From the NCBI GenBank assembly GCA_007123575.1, contig SKKV01000283.1:1-20840 (forward strand): DNA of 20,840 nucleotides, written 5' to 3'. The translations under genes and the position numbers were made by a program. Positions 6,746 through 12,579 of the stretch are shown one piece after another. The DNA comes from Wenzhouxiangella sp. Its GTDB lineage: Bacteria > Pseudomonadota > Gammaproteobacteria > Xanthomonadales > Wenzhouxiangellaceae. Under the pieces are notes generated by a model, which searched no databases, was not told the DNA's origin, and saw only the letters and a list, made by a program, of their open reading frames with translations. Numbering within the stretch: the first letter of the stretch is position 1; the number at the start of each line of letters is the position of its first letter.

Positions 6746-7849
6746 TCAATGATTCCCACGCTCACGCCCCGGGAAGCGGTGGGCGCGGCCCATGAACGGC
6801 AATTTGAGCTTCCCGATGGTGGCAATACGCTCCTCGGCCATGCGATCGGCGGCTTTCCAGCTTGGGATGCCGTCGCGCTCGGCAATCTGGAAGATTTTCG
6901 AGACGTTGTAGTAGATGGTGCGCATCATGCGCTTGGCGCGCTCGCGGTTGTAGCCTTCGAATTCGATCGAAACATTCATCAGACCGCCGGCGTTGACCGC
7001 GTAGTCCGGAGCGTACAGGATGCCGCGGCGCTCCAGCTCGTTGCCGCACTCTTCGGTGGCCAGCTGGTTGTTGGCCGCGCCACAGACAATCTTGAACTTG
7101 AAGCGCGGGATGGTCTGTTCATTGACGATCGCACCGAGTGCCGTCGGGCAGAACACGTCGGCATCGACATCGTAGATTTCATCCAGACCGACGGCCTCGC
7201 AGCCGAGGTCTACGGCGGCTTGCACGGCGTCTTCGTTGATGTCGGTGACGAATACCTTGGCACCTTCATTGCGCAGCAGCTTGATCAGCTCGAAGCCGAC
7301 GTGGCCCGCGCCCTGCACGGCATAGCTGTAGGAGCCGATTTCCTCATCATTGAACTTGTGCATCAGCGAGGCGCGAATGCCCTGCAGGGTGCCGAAAGCG
7401 GTAAACGGTGACGGATCGCCGGAACCGCCGTGAACCTGGTGCACGCCCACACAGTTGTCGGTTTCCTGGAAGACATATTCCATGTCGTTGACATCGATGC
7501 CGACGTCTTCAGCAGTGATGTAACGTCCGTTCAGGGACTCGATGAAGCGACCGAAAGAGCGAAACAGCGCCTCGGATTTGTCCCTGCGCGGGTCACCAAT
7601 GATGACTGACTTGCCACCACCCAGATTGAGGCCGGCCACGGCCGCCTTGTAGGTCATACCGCGCGACAGGCGCAGGACATCTTCGATTGCCTCCTGCTCG
7701 GTGGCGTAGGGCCACATGCGCAGTCCGCCGAGTGCAGGGCCCAGCGTGGTGTTGTGAATGGCGATGATGCCTTTCAGGCCGGCATCCTTGTTGTGGCAGA
7801 AGACGACCTGCTCGTGCTCGGTCGAGTGGATGGTCTCAAACAGATTCAT
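6746..7849 (-). CDS. Leucine dehydrogenase (Glu/Leu/Phe/Val dehydrogenase family)
   Basis: 367 aa, NAD-dependent oxidative deamination of leucine (also valine and isoleucine) to the 2-oxo acid and ammonium. GGLRMWPY (41-48), Lys68 in GMTYKAA, catalytic Lys80 in GGGK and Asp115 in AEDVG sit at the same positions as in Bacillus leucine dehydrogenase. The nucleotide-binding loop is GAGHVG (180-185), followed by Asp203 at the end of the next strand, which favours NAD over NADP. GSGDPSPFTAFG (about 142-153) is typical of the leucine/phenylalanine branch. The ATG at 7849 has a consensus GGAGG eight nucleotides upstream. It lies upstream of isovaleryl-CoA dehydrogenase on the same strand, separated by 176 nt of repeat-bearing spacer. 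Valine or phenylalanine preference cannot be excluded, but the neighbour favours leucine. Confidence 0.93.
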   Translation of the reverse strand: MNLFETIHSTEHEQVVFCHNKDAGLKGIIAIHNTTLGPALGGLRMWPYATEQEAIEDVLRLSRGMTYKAAVAGLNLGGGKSVIIGDPRRDKSEALFRSFGRFIESLNGRYITAEDVGIDVNDMEYVFQETDNCVGVHQVHGGSGDPSPFTAFGTLQGIRASLMHKFNDEEIGSYSYAVQGAGHVGFELIKLLRNEGAKVFVTDINEDAVQAAVDLGCEAVGLDEIYDVDADVFCPTALGAIVNEQTIPRFKFKIVCGAANNQLATEECGNELERRGILYAPDYAVNAGGLMNVSIEFEGYNRERAKRMMRTIYYNVSKIFQIAERDGIPSWKAADRMAEERIATIGKLKLPFMGRAHRFPGRERGNH

Positions 7850-7857
7850 TAGGAAAT

Positions 7858-7862
7858 CCTCC
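7858..7862 (-). promoter_or_regulatory. Consensus ribosome-binding site of leucine dehydrogenase
   Basis: GGAGG on the minus strand, eight nucleotides before the ATG at 7849. It is one of the few full-strength Shine-Dalgarno sequences in the window and fixes the start of the leucine dehydrogenase gene. No convincing promoter was found in the rest of the 195-nt spacer upstream. Confidence 0.85.
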
Positions 7863-8044
7863 AGAGCCTGCCAGCCAAGGTTAGCAGGCGATTGGGCCGA
7901 ACCCCGAAGTGTCGGCCAGCGTTTGGTTAATTATCGTGGGCCCGGCATGAAAACCGCCCGGGCAGCGACTGGCCGGACAAGCACGATCTCGCCCGGACAG
8001 CCGGATATTTTACCGAATTCGCTGAGGCTTTAGGGAGCGGTGCT

Positions 8045-8476
8045 TCAGTGGCTGAGAATCTGGGTGTTCGGCGCCATCATCCAGGCTGCCACATCGGCCG
8101 GATTGGCGGCAGTGATGCCTGCTCGCAGTTGTTCGGCCAAATGCTCGGTGTTGGGCAGGAAAATGGCGCAGACTTCCACCTGGGCGCCGTTTGCCATCAG
8201 GCGTTGCAGCAGATCAACCGGCGTGATGTCGCGCGGTGCAAAAGGCTCGGCTTCATAGTCCGAGAGGGCCAGGTTGGCACCGTCACCACAGAGCAAGACC
8301 CTGACTTCGCTGCCTTGGTCGAGCGCCTGGTTTGCCAACACCAGCGGCATGGCGCGATCCTGAGTGTCGCTACCAGTGACGGTGACAAACAAACGCGATT
8401 GATCTGCATAGGCCAGGCCACTCATGGCAAAAACAACAACGACGGAGAGCAAAAAGACGTGTTTCAGGATTTTCAT
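8045..8476 (-). CDS. Exported DsrE/DsrF-like protein
   Basis: 143 aa precursor. Residues 1-24 form a Sec signal peptide (MKILKH, a hydrophobic VFLLSVVVVFAM core, then AYA before Asp25), so the mature protein of about 119 aa should be periplasmic. The mature part resembles the DsrE/DsrF-like fold: LFVTVTGSD, ALVLANQA-type helix, VLLCGDGANLAL and VEVCAIF. Two cysteines remain, Cys63 and Cys103, at places where this family often carries a sulfur-handling residue. Cytoplasmic DsrE proteins relay sulfur; the role of exported ones is not established and I assign none. I choose ATG 8476 over the in-frame TTG at 8488 because the predicted transcription start falls near 8499. The nearest gene downstream is leucine dehydrogenase, 195 nt away. 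Confidence 0.75.
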   Translation of the reverse strand: MKILKHVFLLSVVVVFAMSGLAYADQSRLFVTVTGSDTQDRAMPLVLANQALDQGSEVRVLLCGDGANLALSDYEAEPFAPRDITPVDLLQRLMANGAQVEVCAIFLPNTEHLAEQLRAGITAANPADVAAWMMAPNTQILSH

Positions 8477-8505
8477 CGGACTCGGCAAATGATTTAGGAA
8501 AAGCT

Positions 8506-8534
8506 AATATATGTGTTTTCCAGTGTCAGGTCAA
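8506..8534 (-). promoter_or_regulatory. Near-consensus sigma-70 promoter for the DsrE-like gene
   Basis: On the minus strand, TTGACC (8529-8534) and TATATT (8506-8511) are separated by exactly 17 bp, matching sigma-70 -35 and -10 hexamers in five and five of six positions. Transcription should start around 8499, about 23 nt before the ATG at 8476. The divergent NmrA-like gene starts at 8604, and no equally good promoter for it was found. Confidence 0.7.
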
Positions 8535-8603
8535 GTTTGCATTGCCCCGAAGCAACGATGGATGCGTTAATCTGAAGACCCTTCCGCAAGGCGACCATGA
8601 ATC

Positions 8604-9515
8604 ATGAGTGTGAACAGCGTGCTTGTTTTTGGAGCGACTGGGACCCAGGGGCATCCGGTGATTGATGCAGCGCTTGAGTCCGAACTGGTGGTTCGGGCAG
8701 CCACGCGCGATCTGGTCGGCGCTGAAGAAAAGCTATCCAGCCGGGTAGACATCGTCGAGGCTGATTTGCACCACGCGGAAGCCGTCGTCGAGGCGATGGC
8801 TGACATGGATGCGGTTTTCTTCCACCTGCCCATTTTGCCGAGCGCGGCAGAGACAGCTTTGATCGTAGCCAACGTCATTGAGGGCGCGCGCGCGGTCGGC
8901 ATCAAGCGCCTGGTGTTTTCAACCAGCGGCTATTGCGGCGATGACATGCCTCCTGGCGATTTTGTCGGCGGCTTGCGCCGGGTGACCCACAGTTTTCTCA
9001 GCAGCGGTCTTGACGTGGTTGTTCTGCGGCCGACGCTGTATTTAGCTAATCTTGTCTGGCCCAATATCATTCGTGATATTCGTGAATATGGACGCCTGCG
9101 TTACCCGCCGTTGAGCCACAAGCGCCGCTTGAATTGGACCGCAACTGAAGATCAGGGTCAGATTGCGGTGGCTTGTCTCAACGCGCCCGACGTGGCCGGC
9201 GAAATAATAGACATTGCCAGCCCCGAGCCGGTGACCGGGCCGGAACTATGCCGGCTGCTTGCTGCGGTTTATGGTCGTGAAGTGCACTATGACCCGATGC
9301 AGATCGATGACTTCGCCGACATGCTCAGCCACATGGCCGAGAGCGCCGAGGTTGGTCGGACGGTCTCTGGCCTTTACCAGGGCATTGACAGCCTGCCCGG
9401 CCACGGACCGCTGGTAGACACCGATGCACTGGAGTCTCGCTTTGGCGTCCGCCTCACACCGGTCAGCGAATGGGTCGAAGACCGTCTCGGAACCCTGCTG
9501 GACCTCTATGGATAG
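8604..9515 (+). CDS. NmrA-type NAD(P)-binding protein (atypical SDR)
   Basis: 303 aa with an N-terminal Rossmann fold. The nucleotide loop GATGTQG (10-16) is the NmrA/HSCARG and quinone-reductase-like form of the extended short-chain dehydrogenase motif; ATRD (residues 33-36) follows the second strand, and FSTSGYCGDD stands where classical members have the Ser-Tyr-Lys catalytic set, which is incomplete here. LRPTLYLANL and the WTATEDQGQIAVACL block are typical of the family. Such proteins are redox sensors, quinone reductases or isoflavone-reductase-like enzymes; the substrate is unknown. Start ATG 8604 places the first beta strand at residue 5; AAGG lies 12 nt upstream. It diverges from the DsrE-like gene and converges on the universal stress protein gene. 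Confidence 0.8.
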   Translation: MSVNSVLVFGATGTQGHPVIDAALESELVVRAATRDLVGAEEKLSSRVDIVEADLHHAEAVVEAMADMDAVFFHLPILPSAAETALIVANVIEGARAVGIKRLVFSTSGYCGDDMPPGDFVGGLRRVTHSFLSSGLDVVVLRPTLYLANLVWPNIIRDIREYGRLRYPPLSHKRRLNWTATEDQGQIAVACLNAPDVAGEIIDIASPEPVTGPELCRLLAAVYGREVHYDPMQIDDFADMLSHMAESAEVGRTVSGLYQGIDSLPGHGPLVDTDALESRFGVRLTPVSEWVEDRLGTLLDLYG

Positions 9516-9523
9516 CTGTTTTC

Positions 9524-9549
9524 TTTGCGTCTTCGCGTCTTGGCGAGAA
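9524..9549. repeat. Single copy of an octameric intergenic word element (TTTGCGTC/TTGGCGAG family)
   Basis: Three 8-bp units in phase: TTTGCGTC, TTCGCGTC, TTGGCGAG, followed by AA. The same 26-nt element recurs in the spacer after tesA, in inverted form at 19564-19589 (24 of 26 identical) and in direct form at 19615-19640 (23 of 26). Here it fills the gap between the stop codons of the convergent NmrA-like and universal stress protein genes and has no inverted partner, although GCGAG / CTCGC can form a small stem at its right end. Confidence 0.75.
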
Positions 9550-9559
9550 CGACTCGCAG

Positions 9560-10012
9560 TCAGCTGACAACCATCACCGGGCACTCGGCGTGCCGAATGA
9601 TCTTGTCGCTGACGCTGCCCAGCAAGAGCTCGGTCAGTCGGCCCTGGCCTCGACGGCCCAGCACAAGGATTGGCCTATCGCATTCAGCCAGGTACCGCAG
9701 CAGGGTCGGAGCTGGATCGCCAGCAAGCAGGACCGCTTCGATGTCGACCGCGCGCCTGCCTGCTCTCTCCAATGCGCGATCCAGCAAGGCAGCGCCCAGC
9801 GTTTCTTCGGGCTGACCTGCTGCAGCGCGCTCCACTCGATCAAGATCGATGCGCCGGACGCCGCCAGCATGGTCTTCGATGTGGTGTATCACATGGACCA
9901 GGCGCACCGGCAGGCGCAGCGCTTCCGCCAACTCGAGGCCCTGATCCAGGGCGCGACCCGCGCTGCCAGCGTTATCGATGGCGATTACAACTGAAGTATG
10001 ACGAAAGTCCAT
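9560..10012 (-). CDS. Universal stress protein, UspA family, ATP-binding type
   Basis: 150 aa single-domain Usp. The strand VVIAID (8-13), the amphipathic helix and VRLVHVI (36-42) match the family N-terminal half. The nucleotide signature G-2x-G-9x-G-S is complete: Gly119, Gly122, Gly132, Ser133, followed by the usual VSDKIIRHAECPVMVV end, which places it with MJ0577-like ATP-binding members instead of the non-binding UspA of E. coli. These proteins act in the cytoplasm in stress tolerance; the partner is unknown. GGGGA at 10021-10025 lies about eight nucleotides before ATG 10012 and sets the start. The stop overlaps a perfect 10-bp palindrome, GTCAGCTGAC (9559-9568). Confidence 0.92.
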   Translation of the reverse strand: MDFRHTSVVIAIDNAGSAGRALDQGLELAEALRLPVRLVHVIHHIEDHAGGVRRIDLDRVERAAAGQPEETLGAALLDRALERAGRRAVDIEAVLLAGDPAPTLLRYLAECDRPILVLGRRGQGRLTELLLGSVSDKIIRHAECPVMVVS

Positions 10013-10084
10013 TGAACAGCTCCCCGGTTAGTGAGGAGGCAAGCCTAGCAGGACCGCCCGCGCCGTGTGGGTTTCAATGACATT

Positions 10085-10633
10085 TCAACCGCGATCCGAA
10101 TTTTCAGCGCGATCCAGCAACACCTCGCGCATGCGGCGGTGGAAAGGTTCGTCGCCGAACCAGATGGAAAAATACTGCTCGGCGTATGAGGCATCTTCGC
10201 AGAACTGGACCAAGTTTCCGTTCAGGCGTAACGCCAAGCCTATCTCGGGTCGGTAGGTAACATCGAACCGGTCGCCTGGCTCGCCATCGACATAGGCTTT
10301 GGCCAGGCATGCCAGGCTTTCCGGCAGGGGCTCGTCCTCGGTCAGATGCAGGTTTCGGCGGAGCAGATCGTAGGCTGTTTCGCTCAGATCCTGGCCAGAG
10401 AATGGGCGTGCCAACCGCAGCGAAAACTGTTTGGGCACGGGCGAAAGAATCTGGTTTCGGGCCTCGTGGCAATTGTCCAGGTAGAGCCTGGCGGTGCCAA
10501 CCCGAAACAGCCCTGCGACACGCAATTCCAGTTCCGAGCAGGCTGGAATATCCAGTAGTTCGACCTCTGCCCACCCCGGTTTGATTAGCAGCACCGACAA
10601 CGCAATGGCGCCAAAAAAAGTTCGCAAAAACAT
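10085..10633 (-). CDS. Exported chalcone isomerase-like protein
   Basis: 182 aa. A Sec signal peptide (MFLRTFFGAIALSVLLIKPGWA, cut before Glu23) is followed by a domain with the bacterial chalcone-isomerase-like pattern: ARLYLDN, a FSLRLARPFSGQDLSE strand-helix, LLRRNL, a YVDGEPGDRFDVTYRP block, LRLNGNLV, and AEQYFSIWFGDEPF near the end. Bacterial members are not known flavonoid enzymes; the fold also binds fatty acids in plant relatives, and in many marine proteobacteria such genes sit near lipid-modifying genes. The frame extends upstream to 10828, but the signal peptide and a GAGG eight nucleotides before ATG 10633 fix the start here. It begins 2 nt after the lipoprotein gene stop, with the ribosome-binding site inside that gene. 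Confidence 0.8.
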   Translation of the reverse strand: MFLRTFFGAIALSVLLIKPGWAEVELLDIPACSELELRVAGLFRVGTARLYLDNCHEARNQILSPVPKQFSLRLARPFSGQDLSETAYDLLRRNLHLTEDEPLPESLACLAKAYVDGEPGDRFDVTYRPEIGLALRLNGNLVQFCEDASYAEQYFSIWFGDEPFHRRMREVLLDRAENSDRG

Positions 10634-10635
10634 AC

Positions 10636-11217
10636 TTACATCCTCGATCTGGCACGGCGAACCGCAAAGCCGACGAAGGGTAGGTGGGCATAGAGAGCAT
10701 GTCCGCTGTCCCAGAAATCCTGGTGCAATACAACCTGCCCATCGGCGTTGAAGCGCAGGTGAGTCATGCCGATGGACTGTGAATGGATATCCCGACCCAC
10801 GGCACGTGTTCGGAACTCCATGGTCCAACGTACAAACACATCGTTTCCCTCTCGCAGCACTTGCTGAATTTCAATTTCGCTGTGAGACAGGCTAGCGCCG
10901 GTCTTGGTCATGTACTGGACCAGGTTGGCGCGGTTGTCGAAGCTGTGCAATGTGTCGTTGAAGAACAGGCGTTCGGCATACAGCTCCGATATCAGCGCTT
11001 CCAGGCCGGGATCAGTCAGGTCAGCATAGGCCTTTGCGAAGCGTGCAAGACCAATTTCGATGCCATCGCCATGCCCGCTGAACTCTCGCATTGCCTGCTC
11101 ATATCGAGCAAGGTCGCCATCCATGCTCTGCGTATCTCCTCGCGAAAAACAGCCGACAGTCAGAACCAGAATCATTCCGAAGGCCAGCAGCAATTTAAAT
11201 AACAAGTTTTTGTTCAT
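10636..11217 (-). CDS. NTF2/SnoaL-like domain lipoprotein
   Basis: 193 aa. Residues 5-22 are hydrophobic and end in LTVGC, giving a probable lipoprotein cysteine at Cys23; Thr at position -3 is less usual, so the lipobox is imperfect. The mature part has a SnoaL/NTF2 cone-like pattern: a helical LARFAKAYADLTDPGLEALISELY, LFFNDTLHSFDNRANLVQYM, IEIQQVLREGNDVFVRWTMEF, GMTHLRFNADGQVVLHQDFWDSG. Similar proteins accompany CHI-like and lipid-modifying genes in other proteobacteria, but no reaction is established. It follows the methyltransferase gene after 47 nt and precedes the CHI-like gene by 2 nt, so the three probably form one transcript. No good Shine-Dalgarno precedes ATG 11217. Confidence 0.75.
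   Translation of the reverse strand: MNKNLLFKLLLAFGMILVLTVGCFSRGDTQSMDGDLARYEQAMREFSGHGDGIEIGLARFAKAYADLTDPGLEALISELYAERLFFNDTLHSFDNRANLVQYMTKTGASLSHSEIEIQQVLREGNDVFVRWTMEFRTRAVGRDIHSQSIGMTHLRFNADGQVVLHQDFWDSGHALYAHLPFVGFAVRRARSRM
10642..10645 (-). promoter_or_regulatory. Ribosome-binding site that decides the CHI-like start
   Basis: GAGG on the minus strand, eight nucleotides before ATG 10633, lies within the last codons of the upstream lipoprotein gene. It supports the signal-peptide start over the longer in-frame start at 10828 and implies coupled translation. Confidence 0.7.
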
Positions 11218-11264
11218 CGGTGGGAAGTGTGCGCCGCGTCTGTCAAGTCACGGTGAACGGTTCC

Positions 11265-12044
11265 TCAAGCCTTGCGGCAAACCAGGAGCACCTCGTCGAC
11301 ACCATCAGTTTCAATCCAGCCGTCCACCAGTTGAAGCTTGGCCTGGCGCTTGAGGGCAATGGGCATGAATAGACGGTTGTAATAACGCATGGCGGTTTTG
11401 GGGTGGGTCTTGAGAAACCACATGCCGAAATCCAGTAGCCAGGAGGATTTTGGTTTCATTCCGAAGATGGCGCTGCGTTGCACCTCGATGCCGGCATCGC
11501 CGAGCATTTGCTTCAGTTGATCGGGCGGATAGCGTCGATAGTGCCCAACAATCTCATCAAAAGGCGTCCAGTACTCCGGGTGCAGTGGGGTTGAGAACAT
11601 GATGGTCGCGCCAGGCTGACTGACACGCGCAATTTCGCTGATTGCGGCCTCGTCGTCGGCAACATGCTCGATGATATCCAGGGCGCAGACCAGGTCGAAG
11701 CAATCATCATCGAAGGGCAGGGCATCGATAGCCGCACGGCTGACCAGGCCGCCCCGCTCGGCCAGCGCTTCAAGAGCGGGCTCGCTGATGTCGGCAAAAC
11801 AAGTCTCCGGAATGGGCAGTCTTGGTCGCAGCCCCGGACCCAGTTCAAGTCGATGTTCAGATTCGGCTGCTAGCGTCTCAACGATGGGCCAGGTATTGAA
11901 GCGCTCAGGTTCAACCAGCCTCGCGCTGGACCAGAGCCCATCGTAGAACTGCTGGTTGACCTGGTCCAGGTTTGCAGTGGTGGGAGGCGTGGTCACTCGT
12001 TTCCCGGTATTTTGAGTCAGCGCGCAATGATCGCGTCTCGTCAT
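11265..12044 (-). CDS. Class I SAM-dependent methyltransferase
   Basis: 259 aa from ATG 12044. Motif I is LELGPGLRP (66-74), the acidic residue after strand 2 is Asp85 in CFADIS, motif II/III appear as DALPFDDDCFDLVCALDIIEHV (about 107-128 overall) and ATIMFSTPLHPEYWTPFDE. This is the methyltransf_11 type, which acts on small molecules, lipids or quinones; the C-terminal half (SSWLLDFGMWFLKTHPKTAMRYYNRLFMP) is hydrophobic and might touch membranes. The substrate is unknown. The start is uncertain: ATG 12044 has no ribosome-binding site, while a GTG at 11996 (Val17) is preceded by GGGAA. The gene heads a minus-strand run with the lipoprotein and CHI-like genes. Confidence 0.85.
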   Translation of the reverse strand: MTRRDHCALTQNTGKRVTTPPTTANLDQVNQQFYDGLWSSARLVEPERFNTWPIVETLAAESEHRLELGPGLRPRLPIPETCFADISEPALEALAERGGLVSRAAIDALPFDDDCFDLVCALDIIEHVADDEAAISEIARVSQPGATIMFSTPLHPEYWTPFDEIVGHYRRYPPDQLKQMLGDAGIEVQRSAIFGMKPKSSWLLDFGMWFLKTHPKTAMRYYNRLFMPIALKRQAKLQLVDGWIETDGVDEVLLVCRKA

Positions 12045-12073
12045 CGTTCGGTCAAGCTGACCTGACTTTCCGT

Positions 12074-12101
12074 TTGGCCAACGTCATGGAGCGTGTATGA
12101 T
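12074..12101 (+). promoter_or_regulatory. Probable sigma-70 promoter for the 12134-12526 gene
   Basis: TTGGCC (12074-12079) and TATGAT (12096-12101) are 16 bp apart on the plus strand. Transcription would start near 12108, 26 nt before ATG 12134. A small dyad, GGTCA-AGC-TGACC (12050-12062), sits just upstream of the -35 box. The promoter argues against translation from the TTG at 12101, which lies in the -10 box. Confidence 0.5.
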
Positions 12102-12133
12102 TGCGATCAAGGCCACGTCAATCTATCCGCACC

Positions 12134-12526
12134 ATGACTGAACGAAAGGATCCGTTTGAAACGCTAAGCGAAGCAACCATGCGTCGAGCTGAGGAGATGT
12201 GTTCAGGGTTGAGCATGAACCTGAGTCTTGACCGCCGTGGCCAGGCGGTGCTGTACAGCGGTGCTGTAACCGACCTTGATGATCCAGACGGACGCAATAT
12301 CCCGGTGGTGGTGGCAGAGGACGGGGACAAACCTTGGTTCGTTCTCGTCGCCGATGAGCCTTTAGATGCTTGTTCTCACGCCTTGTTGGTCTTTCGCAAG
12401 CCGCCGAACCAAGATATGAAATATCTGGGCCGTTTCAAAAATGCCTCGCCCGGCAAGCGCGGCGACCAGGACCGGAACCGATTCGTCACTACATTCGATA
12501 TCGTCCGCGACGCTCGCAAAGGTTGA
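12134..12526 (+). CDS. Unrecognised small soluble protein
   Basis: 130 aa, no signal peptide or membrane segment. I recognise no family. The sequence is charged throughout, with a Cys-containing helix near the start (TMRRAEEMCSGLS), a central strand-rich part (VVVAEDGDKPWFVLVADEPLD) ending in Cys, and a basic C-terminal third (KYLGRFKNASPGKRGDQDRNRF). A plausible sigma-70 promoter upstream and the clean fit between a divergent and a convergent gene suggest a real gene. No Shine-Dalgarno precedes ATG 12134. The stop is 53 bp from that of the convergent DUF885 gene, with no clear terminator between. Confidence 0.6.
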   Translation: MTERKDPFETLSEATMRRAEEMCSGLSMNLSLDRRGQAVLYSGAVTDLDDPDGRNIPVVVAEDGDKPWFVLVADEPLDACSHALLVFRKPPNQDMKYLGRFKNASPGKRGDQDRNRFVTTFDIVRDARKG

Positions 12527-12579
12527 TTTGCAGGGGGTTTCAGCTGGTTTTCCTGTCCCGAATAATTCATCAATTTGCG

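Noticed and set aside
10634..10828. N-terminal extension of the CHI-like gene to 10828
   Set aside because: It would overlap most of the 3' end of the lipoprotein gene and bury the signal peptide; a ribosome-binding site and signal peptide support 10633.
11218..11264. Possible promoter with TTGACA before the lipoprotein gene (minus strand)
   Set aside because: A perfect -35-like TTGACA is present, but no -10 hexamer lies at a workable distance.
12527..12579. Terminator between the convergent orphan gene and DUF885 gene
   Set aside because: Only a four-base CAGG/CCTG stem with a large loop is visible; too weak to call.
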